Assembly: GCA_949987705.1 (NCBI GenBank)
Contig: OX465282.1
Location: 94,042,070-94,106,069, forward strand
Source of the DNA: Thereva unica
Lineage: Eukaryota; Arthropoda; Insecta; Diptera; Therevidae
Reading direction: 5' to 3'
DNA: 64,000 nt
Position numbers and translations under genes: made by a program
Shown here: piece by piece, positions 32,212-42,499 of the stretch
Numbering within the stretch: the stretch's first letter is position 1
Layout of the letters: the number at the start of each line of letters is the position of its first letter
Notes under the pieces: generated by a model
What the model was told of the DNA's origin: nothing
Database searches by the model: none
Seen by the model: the letters and a program-made list of their open reading frames with translations, nothing else

Positions 32212-34375
32212 GGTTAGGTTAGGTTAGATATGGCTGAGCTATTGGTTCAAGCCCACACACTTAGGCCAGAAGGATAGGCCCATTGTGATGCCATAGTGAT
32301 CCCACTCTAAACTTGATGTTAAAATGTCGTTTCTTCGTTAAACCATCTCGAGGAAGTAATGAATCTTCTAAGTTGCGGGATCCCAAACTTCGAGATCTCC
32401 GCAAGGTTGCTTAGAAAGGGTTCATCAAATGTGGTTAGCCTTATCCTGCTTAGGGCCGGGCAGTGACAGAGGAGGTGTAGTACACTTTCCGCCTCGTCAG
32501 GGTTCTTACAGCTTCTGCAGAAATCGTGGGTCTCAATGCCTAAACGGGTCGCATGCGTCCCTATCAGACAGTGTCCGGTTAAGACTCCCACTACAACTGA
32601 GAGTTCTTGTCTCCCAAGGCTCAGTAATAAGGTAGTTCGCCTGAGATCATAGGAGGGCCAGGTTAATTTGGCCAAAGTGTATTTATTAAGATCCCTCCAA
32701 TGCTTTTTCGCTTGTGTGATTGTATGTTGCTTGCATCGGAGTTTAAAGGAGGCCCAAGGCATACCAACTCTTTCCTTTTCTGGAAGGAGAGTAGCGGTCG
32801 TGCCTCTCCTAGCCAGTTCGTCAGCTTTACAATTTCCCTCTATATTTCGGTGACCGGACACCCAAACGAGGAGGGTCCTGAACTGCTGAGCCATCTCGTT
32901 AAGAGATCTGCGACATTCAGAGGTAGTTCTAGAGCTGTTTGTGCAGGAGCGCAGGGCTTTCAGAGCTGCCTGACTATCTGAGAAGATGTAGACAGTCCGG
33001 TTCCCATCGCCTTGCTGGTTAATTTGCAGAACAGCTTCTTGTATGGCTAGAATCTCCGCTTGATATACACTGCAGTGATCGGGAAGTCGGAAGGAGATTT
33101 CAATCCCAAGTTCTGGGGAAAATACTCCTCCTCCCACTCGACCCTCGAGCTTAGAGCCATCAGTAAAAACGTTTATGGCATCCTGAAACCTATGTGGTCT
33201 ATTTATCCATTCACGACGTGAAGGGATGTGGACTCCGTAGTTCCTCGTGAAGGTAATTTCGGGAATGCAGAAGTCGGTTTTTGTGGCGATAGTAACTGAG
33301 TTCAGTATCTTCGTGTGTCCTCCCCTGATTCCAGTCCAGAAACCGGATTCTTTTATTCTAAGGGCTGCGATGGTTGCGCTTTCCCTTGCCACGAGATTTA
33401 AAGGAGGGAGGTATAACATAACATTTAAGGCCTCTGTAGGAGTGGAGCGAAGTGCTCCTGTTATGCATAACTCCGCACATCTTTGAACTTTCTGTAATTT
33501 GTTTAACACGGTGGATTTACTCAGAGTTGGCCACCACACTAAAACCCCGTAAAGGAGAATTGGGCGGACGATCGCTGTGTAGATCCATCGCACAATGTAA
33601 GGGGAGAAGCCCCATTTCTTACCAATGGATTTTTTGCAGGCGAAAAGCGCGATGTTTGCTTTCTTAATGCGCTCTTCTGTGTTTTCATGCCAGAGGAGTT
33701 TCTTGTCCAGGATTACTCCCAGATATTTGGCACTGTTGTTAATTTTGAGCCTAACATTGTTAAGCCGGGGAGGTGTTAACGGAGAGGTCTTATACCTCCT
33801 TGTGAAGAGGACCAGCTCCGTTTTTACTGGGTTAACGCTGAGTCCGCGGGTAGCAGTCCAGCTTGAGAGGGTTTGTAGCGCTGCCTCCATGAGATCACAG
33901 AGGACTTGACGAAATTTTCCTTTTTTGATGATAACAACATCGTCTGCGTACGCCAGGACGTCATGTCCCTCTGCCTGCATGCGTCGCAACAGCTGGTTCA
34001 TAGTTACGACCCATAGCAGCGGGGAGAGTACTCCTCCTTGCGGAGTGCCTCTATTTACGGCCTTTCGGACCGAGCTATGGCCCAAGATCGAGCTCACCAT
34101 CCTGCCAGTAAGCATTTGGTGGATAAGAGACACCAACGATGTCTCGATCCCATGTTCTGTCAAGGCCAGGGTAATGGCATTCGGCAAAACATTGTTAAAT
34201 GCTCCTTCAATGTCAAGAAATGCTACTATGTATATTCCTTAACCTCGAGGGATTTTTCAATGGTTGAGACCAGTGAGTGAAGAGCAGTATCAGTAGATTT
34301 GCCCTTTGTATAGGCGTGTTGTGCGCCAGAGAGTTCCGAGGTCAATATGGTCTGCCTCAGATATATTTCGATTAG
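32212..34375 (-). mobile_element. LOA/I-type LINE, 5'-truncated, 13-bp TSD
   Basis: A 2,164-bp minus-strand insertion is bounded by perfect 13-bp duplications ATTTTAGTATATA at 32199-32211 and 34376-34388. Its 3' end, read on the minus strand, is (CTAAC)n, three units at about 32212-32227. The 5' end is cut inside the RT: upstream of the long frame, shifted-frame sequence reads AQHAYTKGKSTDTALHSLV and LDIEGAFNNV, motif A of the RT. Presence of RNase H separates it from the RTE-like families and fits the I superfamily (LOA, I). Confidence 0.9.
32319..34187 (-). CDS. RT-RNase H polyprotein, partial
   Basis: A 622-codon open frame. RT motifs are RGTPQGGVLSPLLW (46-59) and VLAYADDVVII (77-87, catalytic YADD). 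GLSVNPVKTELVLFTRRYK, YLGVILD and LLYGVLVWW follow. RNase H spans about 335-470 with four acidic residues in place: FTDGS (D343), QAEIL (E378), FSDSQ (D404) and KADELA (D456), plus SGH (445-447) upstream of the last. A Cys/His cluster CRSC...LLCHC lies at about 556-580. RT motif A is upstream, beyond a frameshift near 34225, and everything 5' of that is truncated. The first ATG is internal. The RT is therefore incomplete, but the RNase H looks intact. Confidence 0.88.
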   Translation of the reverse strand: MPNAITLALTEHGIETSLVSLIHQMLTGRMVSSILGHSSVRKAVNRGTPQGGVLSPLLWVVTMNQLLRRMQAEGHDVLAYADDVVIIKKGKFRQVLCDLMEAALQTLSSWTATRGLSVNPVKTELVLFTRRYKTSPLTPPRLNNVRLKINNSAKYLGVILDKKLLWHENTEERIKKANIALFACKKSIGKKWGFSPYIVRWIYTAIVRPILLYGVLVWWPTLSKSTVLNKLQKVQRCAELCITGALRSTPTEALNVMLYLPPLNLVARESATIAALRIKESGFWTGIRGGHTKILNSVTIATKTDFCIPEITFTRNYGVHIPSRREWINRPHRFQDAINVFTDGSKLEGRVGGGVFSPELGIEISFRLPDHCSVYQAEILAIQEAVLQINQQGDGNRTVYIFSDSQAALKALRSCTNSSRTTSECRRSLNEMAQQFRTLLVWVSGHRNIEGNCKADELARRGTTATLLPEKERVGMPWASFKLRCKQHTITQAKKHWRDLNKYTLAKLTWPSYDLRRTTLLLSLGRQELSVVVGVLTGHCLIGTHATRLGIETHDFCRSCKNPDEAESVLHLLCHCPALSRIRLTTFDEPFLSNLAEISKFGIPQLRRFITSSRWFNEETTF

Positions 34376-34388
34376 ATTTTAGTATATA

Positions 34389-35449
34389 CTACGCGTTAAT
34401 ACTACTAAATGAAATTGATTATTTGAAAGACGGCTCCACCGGTTTTTGGAATGAAAGAAAAAGTTTAACAAAGAGTTTGTGTCAAAGTTTGTGTTTCAAA
34501 TGAAATTTAGTGTGCAGAACCGGTGAAACGTTTTAAAATACCAACTGTGGTATGTCAACAATATAGACATGTGAATGCTAAGAGTCTATTAAAAGGGCTA
34601 AGAAGTGGCAGTGAATTTCGTCCGTTTTGATGAATTTTTAATGTCTAAGAAGGAACACCGAAAAAATCAAGCAGCTGGTGAATGAAAAAAAAGAAAGAGA
34701 GTTGACTCAAAATGTGATTATATCAGTGCCGCGGGCAGACAATTGGACGCCCTGTGCAAAAATTCAGCGAGAGGCCCCATAGAGTCCAAAAAAATTTTCA
34801 TAGAAAGAGTCGCGGCCCACGACAGAATTATGGAAAATGGGCCCTATGTAATATTTAGTCGTCGATTCACATGCGCTATTAAGACGGCGAAAATTTATGC
34901 GCGTAGATCGACTTTTCTTGTGCTCATGGAAGCGAAACGACTGACTATGTCCTCTTATGTCACATTGACCAAAAAATTGTCTTCAATTGAAATGATAGCG
35001 AAATTGAACAATCGGTAGTCGGACATGTTGTTCCGGAAATATGATTTCAGTTGGAGAAGCTCCGCGGTAGCGATTCCAACTGGCAATTCCAGTTGGAAAC
35101 TGAAGACGCGTAAAGCGATCATAAAGTTCGAGAATAATTCCATAATATCTCTCGAGCATAAGGAATTTACAAATTCGATTGAGTTACAAATGCCTTTGCA
35201 AGTTTCGGAAGTAATGGAAGTAAGAATGGATTTGAAATATCCATCGATATTTCGTAGCAGAGATCCTTGCCACTGATTTCCGATATTCTAGTGGTAAGAG
35301 TTCCTCGAGCAAAATGCATTGTTTTTGCTTTGGATTGAATCCGGGTATCATTAGTGTGGTACAGGAAGCCGTATTGTTTTGATAATGTGAACATGATGTC
35401 GATAATGTTATTGTAAAACCCTATACATCCACTGACACTGATACTGAGT
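34389..35449. other. Unassigned DNA, possibly hAT-derived
   Basis: No secure gene. Because a hAT C-terminal fragment follows at 35540, parts may be decayed hAT transposase, but I could not align any motif. The antisense 149-codon frame at 35167-35616 is judged a shadow. Confidence 0.35.
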
Positions 35450-35539
35450 TCAAAACTGTATTCAAAGTATTCGCAGAGATTGACCAGTGCATTGCCAAAT
35501 ATGCACCAGTATTGCCATAAAAGAATACAGCAGTTTTCA

Positions 35540-35698
35540 AAGCCGAGCTTAAAATCTTGGGAGAAGTGTGCTCTGGACCACTGCCACACGGACTTATACC
35601 CTAACATCTCCCGCATTCTAAAAGTCTTGGCTAACCTTGACGTCTCAACGGCAACTCCGGAGAGGACATTTTATTGCTTAAGAATCGTAATGGTTTAG
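35540..35698 (+). pseudogene. hAT transposase C-terminal (dimerisation) fragment
   Basis: About 50 codons read LKSWEKCALDHC, then DLYPNISRILKVLANLDVST and ATPERTFYCLRIV. This is the hAT C-terminal dimerisation domain pattern YPNI---L--L--LPVSTA-AERSFS-L. Proline and serine substitutions are few, but the frame stops soon after, and the upstream catalytic domain is not readable. The 72-codon frame starting at 35480 includes non-family sequence at its start. Non-functional remnant. Confidence 0.7.
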
Positions 35699-35800
35699 CC
35701 GCTAGGGCATTTTGAATTTTTTTTTATTATTTTGCATATTACCCTGTAGTTTTGAATAGCACTGCATGCAGAATACCCTCACCTATCTAAAACCAGATTT
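35699..35800 (+). repeat. Solo arm of foldback element
   Basis: This matches the right arm of the foldback element at 47366-47499: GCCGC-TGGGC-TTTTGAA, the GTAGTTTTG region and CCCTCACCTATCTAAAAC. Only one arm is present. It directly abuts the hAT fragment. Confidence 0.6.
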
Positions 35801-36135
35801 TATTTCTTATCAGCTGATTGGTATGCCGAATACTTTCGGCAGGTTTTGAGCCGGCGTACCACGATATTTTCAAAGTTAACATCAAAGTTAACGAGTAAAA
35901 TAGCATAAAAACTAACTTGCTACATGTAACGGTAAATTTTTACCCTTTATCACAACTTTCAAAGAGGTATGCCCAACCTTTCCGGCTTATTAAATCCATG
36001 CTTACAAAGCTTATCTTGTTCGTCTAACTTCGAACTTCCGATTACCAAAAATTTTCCAATTCCAATTTGCTATATAATCGAAAAATTTGAAACGCGATTT
36101 TCATTATTGGATAATACTGGACCAAATAGAGCACA
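35801..36135. other. Unassigned DNA left of Tc1 element
   Basis: Nothing recognisable apart from a short plus-strand frame without features. Confidence 0.45.
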
Positions 36136-36358
36136 TTCAGCACATAAAAAAGTTTTTGGACATCGAGCTTAGTTTGCAAAAAGAGTAACTCAGAGAAGTT
36201 TTCCTAAATTTTATTCACTTGTTTCAGTAATGGTTAAATTAATTCAAATGTAACAAACATAATTCAGCTTTAAAACAAACATTTTCTAGGATATTTAGAA
36301 AAAAAATAATACTAAAAGGAAACACAGATGAAACGGCTGTGAAAAAGTTTTTGGACAT
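36136..36358 (+). repeat. Left IR/DR terminal repeat of Tc1 element
   Basis: Near-perfect reverse complement of 42266-42488. Outer direct repeat at about 36146-36163, inner at about 36340-36358. These are the expected transposase-binding sites. The outermost bases (TTCAGCACATAAAA) differ from the right end (TACAGTGGTGTGAAA when inverted), so this end may be impaired. Confidence 0.88.
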
Positions 36359-36506
36359 TAACAACTACGCCTCTGAAAAGTAGATAACGGTTATTTATTA
36401 TGACTGAACTTTTGAGATAGTATTCTACTTTCATTAGTTGATTCCCTTCAAGTGAGTGCGAGTGAAAAAAAGCCGTGATTTCTTAAAAAGATATTAATGA
36501 AAGAAG

Positions 36507-36558
36507 ATGGTGAAAACTGGAAAGAATACTAGCATTGATATTAGAAAATTGGTGAAAT
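36507..36558 (+). pseudogene. Tc1 transposase, N-terminal piece
   Basis: ATG at 36507 starts MVKTGKNTSIDIRKLVK, 17 codons, before LINE-B interrupts it after the first base of codon 18. The rest resumes at 41214 in the same frame when the insertion is removed (the joined codons are K, F, H, R, E). The spacing from the left terminal repeat fits a Tc1 leader. Confidence 0.85.
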
Positions 36559-36626
36559 AGGTGGGGGCAAACGGCTAACAAAGACCTCGGAAAGTGGTGG
36601 TACTCGATTTGCCACCTCTGCGAAAA

Positions 36627-37995
36627 CCCGAGAAAAGTCACTGCAGACGAACACCTAGCAGACCTGTTAGCAAGTCCTAATCCCACCTCCCCGCGGTGCC
36701 CCCTGGGGTACTTCTTCGGAAGGAGCTAACGGGAGACGGGCGAATGGCGAGCTCTCTGCGCCACAAAACAGAGCTTTAAGTCGGTTGGGCTGAGGGTTAG
36801 CAGCCCGCTCCCATAAAAAACACCATTGCTACGAATCGGCAAACAATGCCTCGGAACCGGTTGGACAACACGACGACGACCTTTGCTTTTCGAACAAGGA
36901 CACGAATCGGATCATGGAATGTGAGAACACTGCTGGCTGAGGGACGGCTGGATGAAGTCCTCAACGAGATGAATCGATATAAAATCAAGATCATGGGACT
37001 TAGCGAGACCAGATGGCCCGATGCGGGGGAACATATCTGCCCAAATGGTGAGTCCTTTTTATATTCTGGGAGAAACGAAACTGAAAGCCATAGGAGTGGC
37101 GTTGGTGTAATACTCACCAAATAAGCCAGGTCCAGCCTCATTAGCTGGTCACCAGTTTCTGAGAGGATTATTACCGTGCGCCTGCGTACCAGACTAAGAA
37201 GTACTACGGTAGTCCAATGCTATGCTCCAACTGAAGACGCTGAAGATGACATCAAAGACGAGTTCTATTTGCGGCTGAATGAGGTTTTTCGCTCTATTCC
37301 AAGGGGAGACATCATTGTATTAATGGGTGACTTAAACGCACAGATCGGCCATGACAACACCGGCCTTGAACAAACAATTGGAAATCAAGGTCTAAGCCAA
37401 GTTACCAATAACAATGGTGAGCTTTTCGTTGACTTCTGTAGCTCCCACCAACTCATGGTAGGTGGAACTTACTTTTGTCACAAGAAGATACACAAAGAGA
37501 CCTGGGTATCGCCCGATGGTAGAACGAGAAATCAGATAGATCATGTGGCCGTCAGCCGCAGATGGAGAACTATCCTTGAGGATGTCAGGAGTTTCAGGGG
37601 AGCAGACACTGGAAGCGACCACCATTTGGTAGTAGCAACCATTCGCCTTAAAATCGCCGCAATCAGAAACGTACAACGCGATGCTATAAACCGTAGACGG
37701 TTCAACGTAGACCTTCTGCGGGAGAGCGGTAAAAAGCGGGAATTTGCTGGAAACCTACAACAAATATTAAACCAGCACAACGTTTCTGACGACACAAATA
37801 TTGAAGAGCTGTGGAGTAGGACAAAGGGCGCAATATTGACGGCTGCGGAAATGAGCATCGGTTATGTCCCAAGAAACCAGCAACACTGGATCTCGGACAC
37901 AACCTGGCAAAAAATAGAACGCAGGAGAGCCCTAAAAAATAACGTAAACTCTACAAGCGACCCCGAAAGACGTTACCAACTGGAACGGGAGTACT
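36627..37995 (+). repeat. 1,369-bp tandem duplication, unit 1
   Basis: The unit starts CCCGAGAAAAGTCACTGC and is followed at once by the same sequence from 37996. All open frames on both strands translate identically in the two units. The junction and the two parental breakpoints share only CCC (ACCCGAG, ACTCCCAAT, ACTCCCGAG), a microhomology-type signature. Confidence 0.95.
36846..37995 (+). pseudogene. LINE-B endonuclease domain, extra copy
   Basis: ATG at 36846 gives MPRNRLDNTTTTFAFR, then RIGSWNVRTLLAEGRLDEV and KIMGLSETRWPDAGEH, up to a TAA at 37122-37124. The same frame continues with VVQCYAPTEDAEDD, VLMGDLNAQIGHDN, RNQIDHVAVSRRW and GSDHHLVVATIR. These are the complete set of AP-endonuclease motifs. 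The duplication junction ends the unit inside the linker to RT, so it yields no RT. The single stop is shared with unit 2 and so is older than the duplication. Confidence 0.88.
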
Positions 37996-39364
37996 CCCGA
38001 GAAAAGTCACTGCAGACGAACACCTAGCAGACCTGTTAGCAAGTCCTAATCCCACCTCCCCGCGGTGCCCCCTGGGGTACTTCTTCGGAAGGAGCTAACG
38101 GGAGACGGGCGAATGGCGAGCTCTCTGCGCCACAAAACAGAGCTTTAAGTCGGTTGGGCTGAGGGTTAGCAGCCCGCTCCCATAAAAAACACCATTGCTA
38201 CGAATCGGCAAACAATGCCTCGGAACCGGTTGGACAACACGACGACGACCTTTGCTTTTCGAACAAGGACACGAATCGGATCATGGAATGTGAGAACACT
38301 GCTGGCTGAGGGACGGCTGGATGAAGTCCTCAACGAGATGAATCGATATAAAATCAAGATCATGGGACTTAGCGAGACCAGATGGCCCGATGCGGGGGAA
38401 CATATCTGCCCAAATGGTGAGTCCTTTTTATATTCTGGGAGAAACGAAACTGAAAGCCATAGGAGTGGCGTTGGTGTAATACTCACCAAATAAGCCAGGT
38501 CCAGCCTCATTAGCTGGTCACCAGTTTCTGAGAGGATTATTACCGTGCGCCTGCGTACCAGACTAAGAAGTACTACGGTAGTCCAATGCTATGCTCCAAC
38601 TGAAGACGCTGAAGATGACATCAAAGACGAGTTCTATTTGCGGCTGAATGAGGTTTTTCGCTCTATTCCAAGGGGAGACATCATTGTATTAATGGGTGAC
38701 TTAAACGCACAGATCGGCCATGACAACACCGGCCTTGAACAAACAATTGGAAATCAAGGTCTAAGCCAAGTTACCAATAACAATGGTGAGCTTTTCGTTG
38801 ACTTCTGTAGCTCCCACCAACTCATGGTAGGTGGAACTTACTTTTGTCACAAGAAGATACACAAAGAGACCTGGGTATCGCCCGATGGTAGAACGAGAAA
38901 TCAGATAGATCATGTGGCCGTCAGCCGCAGATGGAGAACTATCCTTGAGGATGTCAGGAGTTTCAGGGGAGCAGACACTGGAAGCGACCACCATTTGGTA
39001 GTAGCAACCATTCGCCTTAAAATCGCCGCAATCAGAAACGTACAACGCGATGCTATAAACCGTAGACGGTTCAACGTAGACCTTCTGCGGGAGAGCGGTA
39101 AAAAGCGGGAATTTGCTGGAAACCTACAACAAATATTAAACCAGCACAACGTTTCTGACGACACAAATATTGAAGAGCTGTGGAGTAGGACAAAGGGCGC
39201 AATATTGACGGCTGCGGAAATGAGCATCGGTTATGTCCCAAGAAACCAGCAACACTGGATCTCGGACACAACCTGGCAAAAAATAGAACGCAGGAGAGCC
39301 CTAAAAAATAACGTAAACTCTACAAGCGACCCCGAAAGACGTTACCAACTGGAACGGGAGTACT
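37996..39364 (+). repeat. 1,369-bp tandem duplication, unit 2
   Basis: Same sequence as 36627-37995. Beyond 39364 the element continues into the RT half, so this unit is collinear with the rest of LINE-B and unit 1 is the supernumerary copy (or equivalently the reverse). Confidence 0.95.
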
Positions 39365-41189
39365 CCCAATTACACCGGGACGTAAAGAGAAGTGTCCGGC
39401 GTGATAAAAGGCAGCAGATAAATGAGCTCGCAGAAAAAGCGGAAAACGCGGCAAACACAGGATACAGTAAGGTGCTGTACAAATTACTAAACAACTCACG
39501 GGAAAGCACTCTACTAAAAGGCATGCCGTTAAGAGTGCGGATGGAAGGCTGCTGTCCAGCGACGAGGAGCAGCTCCAAAGATGGAGAGATTACTTCTTCG
39601 CCGCCCTGAATGGTTCATTTACACAGGAACCTCAGAAAACCAGCAACAATGCACAGCCTATAACAATCACCACCCGAGCCCCATCCAAGACGGAAATAGT
39701 AACCGCAATTCATGCGATGGCCAATGGTAAAGCAGCTGGGAAAGATGGCATCCCGCCAGAATTGTTGAAAGCCGATTCAAGCCTCATAGCAGATGCGCTT
39801 CAGCCAATCCTGGAAATAGCATGGAACACCTGCACCTTTCCGGAGGATTGGACGGAAGGTATCATAGTCAAAATACCAAAAAAGGGGGACCTAACAATAT
39901 GCGACAATTGGAGAGGCATCTGTTTACTATCTACAGTGGGCAAAATTTTGTCCCATATATTACTATCTAGGATAAGTGAGGCAGTAGACCGAACGTTTAG
40001 GAGGCAGCAGGCCGGATTCAGGAAGGGCCGCTCATGTATTGATCATATCAACACCTTACGAATAATAGTGGAGCAGTCTACTGAATTCCGATCCCCCCTT
40101 TACCTTGCTTTCGTAGATTATGAGAAAGCGTTCGACTCGGTCAATAGGAGCTTTATATGGCAGGCACTACGGCGACGTGGACTGCCTGATAAAATAATAG
40201 AATTGATAAAAGCCCTATATAACAATTCCAAATGCAGAGTTCTCCATAATGGAAAATTATCCGACAGCTTCGAGGTGAGCTCAGGAGTACGACAAGGATG
40301 CCTACTCTCGCCTTTACTATTTCTTATAGTAATAAATGACATCCTTGTCGGCGCTCTAGATAGTAGAACAGGCGGCATACAATGGGGTTTGTTAGACCGC
40401 CTTAAGGATCTCGACTACGCAGATGATATCTGTTTGCTGGCCCACAGACACCAGGACCTCAAAAACATGATTAACAATTTGGCAACAGAAAGTAGTCCAG
40501 CAGGCTTAAGGCTAAATCCAACTAAAACTAAAGAAATGCGGATAAATGCAAACACCGTTGAACGGACTGCGCTGAATAACCGTGACGTGGAACTGGTCGA
40601 TAAATTCTGCTACCTCGGTAGTATTATTACCGAAAATGGCGGTGCAGAAGAAGATGTCAGTTCCAGAATAAATAAAGCACGAGGCGCATATGCATGCCTC
40701 TTCCGCATATGGAGATCAACGGAGTTCTCAACTAACACCAAATTGCGGCTGTTCAACTCCAACGTGAAGGCAGTACTTTTGTACGGTTGCGAAACATGGA
40801 AAGTCACCCAACTCATCACAGGGCGCCTACAAGTCTTCGTCAACAGATGCTTGCGTCGTATCCTAAAAATCCGCTGGCAAGATAGAATTTCAAACGAAGA
40901 ACTAGGGCGCCGTGCCGGCCAAGAAAGGATAGACGACCAAATCAGACGAAGGAAATGGAATTGGGTTGGCCACACCTTGCGACGCGAAAATGAAAATCTA
41001 GCCAAACAGGCCCTCGACTGGAGTCCGCAAGGATCCCGTCGAGTCGGAAGACCTAGGACAACATGGAGGAGAACCCTATTAGCAGAAGCCGCAACAACTG
41101 GGAGATCCTGGTCGGCGCTGAGAGCTGTCGCGCAAAACAGAGTCCGCTGGAGGGCAACTGTTTCCGCCCTATGTCCCATGAGGGATTAA
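38215..41189 (+). pseudogene. LINE-B endonuclease-RT polyprotein, two lesions
   Basis: Endonuclease motifs are as in the upstream unit, with the stop at 38491-38493. The frame then runs 38494 to about 39530, where a frameshift occurs (LLKGMPL is followed by an off-frame tail), and resumes with GRLLSSDEEQLQRW and GKAAGKDGIPPELLK. The RT stretch from 39717 is open for 490 codons: PEDWTEGIIVKIPKKGD (43-59), FVDYEKAFDSV (132-142, motif A Asp present), SSGVRQGCLLSPLLF (188-202, motif B) and LDYADDICLL (232-241, motif C). YGCETW and the C-terminal RRRKWNWVGHTLRRENEN follow. RT catalytic residues are intact, but the stop and frameshift prevent a full polyprotein. Confidence 0.9.
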
Positions 41190-41213
41190 AGGAGCACAAT
41201 GATGATGATGATG

Positions 41214-42195
41214 TTCACCGAGAAAAGGGAAAGTCTATCCGGGAAATTGCTGATATTCTGTCCGTAAAACGTTCTACCGTGCATTACATCTGTAAGAAGA
41301 ACTCAGAAAACAACATATTGGATGATAAACAACGCGTAGGTCGACCAAAAAAAATTAGTTAAACTGATGAGAGGTTTTTAATCCGAGAAATAAAACAAAA
41401 TCCTAAATTAAATTCAACTGAGTTAATGAAGAAGCTGAGAGAATTTAGTGGAAAACAGGTGCATTGTTCTACAATAAGGAAAAAATTAATTCAGGCAGGT
41501 TACATTTCACGTGTTGCAAGAAAGAAGCCAGCTCTGAGTGCTATGAATATAAAGAAAAGACTAGCGTTCGCAAAACAATTTAAAAATAAAGATATTGATT
41601 TTTGGAAAAAGGTGATTTTTATTGACGAAAGCAAGTTTTGTTTAGCTAGAAGTGAGTCAAAACAAGAGAGAGTGAGAAGGCAAGTCAATACAGAACTTCA
41701 GAAAAAGCATTTATGCAATACTGTTAAACATGGAGGAAAAAGCGTTATGGTATGGGGTGCAAGGGGATATAATGGGGTAGGAAATCTTGTTTTTATAGAT
41801 GGTATATTAAACAAAAACGGATACTTGAACATCTTAAAAGAAAATCTTAGGCCTTCGGCAGAAAAATTAAATGTTATTAACAATTTTTATTTTTACCAAG
41901 ACAACGATCCCAAGCATAAGGCATGGGATGTCCGTATGTGGTTGCTTCATAAATGCCCACATGTTATTGACACTCCAGCACAGTCCTGATCTCAATCCAA
42001 TTGAGCATCTATGGGCCCAATTGGAAAGAGAAATCAGGAAAAGGGAACAAATTACAAGTATTTCCCACTTAAGAGAAGTGATTGGTGAAGAATGGAGGAA
42101 GATCTCACAATCTTTTGTAAAAAAAACTTGTAGAGTCAATGCCAAAGAGAATTAATGATGTTCTAAAACAGAAAGGGCGTCATACTAAATATTAG
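41214..42195 (+). pseudogene. Tc1 transposase, main part
   Basis: After the LINE-B insertion the frame reads REKGKSIREIADILSVKRST (helix-turn-helix) and GRPKKIS, then a stop at 41360-41362. The second helix-turn-helix and catalytic domain follow: ELMKKLREFSGKQVHCSTIR, VIFIDESKFCL (first Asp), GKSVMVWGARGYNG, NFYFYQDNDPKHKA (second Asp), and after a 1-base frameshift near 41985 SPDLNPIEHLWAQLEREI (Glu, the E of the DDE triad). A second frameshift in an A8 run near 42120 precedes the C-terminal LVESMPKRINDVLKQKGRH and the stop at 42193-42195. The DDE residues are present in sequence, but one stop, two frameshifts and the LINE make it dead. Confidence 0.92.
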
Positions 42196-42265
42196 GTAAT
42201 TTTTTGTTTCTAAATAGTACGATTAACAATAACTTTCTTTTTACTTTAAGGGTGGTATTGGTAAC

Positions 42266-42488
42266 TGTCCAAAAACTTTTTCACAGCCGTTTAACATCTG
42301 TGTTTCCTTTTAGTATTATTTTTTTTCTAAATATCCTAGAAAATGTTTGTTTTAAAGCTGAATTATGTTTGTTACATTTGAATTAATTTAACCATTACTG
42401 AAACAAGTGAATAAAATTTAGGAAAACTTCTCTGAGTTACTCTTTTTGCAAACTAAGCTCGATGTCCAAAAACTTTTTCACACCACTG
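42266..42488 (-). repeat. Right IR/DR terminal repeat of Tc1 element
   Basis: Reverse complement of the left repeat. The inner direct repeat lies at 42266-42284 and the outer at 42463-42482 (TGTCCAAAAACTTTTTCAC on this strand). Ends CACCACTG before TA. Confidence 0.92.
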
Positions 42489-42499
42489 TATGTATTGAA

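Larger units (their letters stand above)
36559..41213 (+). mobile_element. LINE-B, full-length RTE-like, internally duplicated
   Basis: This plus-strand element inserted into the Tc1 transposase gene. It begins with a G-rich leader (AGGTGGGGGCAAACGG), encodes AP endonuclease then RT, and ends in a short (GAT)n tail at 41199-41213. An exact-looking tandem duplication of 1,369 bp (36627-37995 and 37996-39364) covers leader and endonuclease; without it the element is about 3.29 kb, normal for RTE. No clear TSD is seen: the flanks GGTGAAAT and TTCACC join directly. Fragments of the family lie at 1-133, 3804-3914, 23383-23677 and 59694-59794. Confidence 0.9.
36136..42488 (+). mobile_element. Tc1-family transposon, IR/DR type, interrupted
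   Basis: Inverted terminal regions of about 220 bp bound it (36136-36358 and 42266-42488). Each carries the direct repeat GTGAAAAAGTTTTTGGACA near its outer and inner edge, the IR/DR layout seen in some Tc1 elements such as Sleeping Beauty relatives. The right end finishes CACCACTG followed by TA, the expected Tc1 target; the left outermost 15 bases are diverged. Without the LINE-B insertion (36559-41213) the element would be about 1.7 kb, the normal size. The transposase lies between the repeats and is broken. Confidence 0.92.

Noticed and set aside
32211..32228. TTAGG-like units as telomeric DNA
   Set aside because: Only three units, located exactly at the 3' tail of a LINE with TSD, so not a telomere array.
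35167..35616. 149-codon minus-strand open frame
   Set aside because: It is antisense to a better-supported hAT C-terminal fragment and has no domain of its own.
38910..39227. 105-codon minus-strand frames repeated at 37541-37858
   Set aside because: Duplicate only because the 1,369-bp LINE-B unit is duplicated; antisense of the endonuclease.
40610..41179. 189-codon minus-strand open frame
   Set aside because: Antisense shadow of the LINE-B RT C-terminal region.
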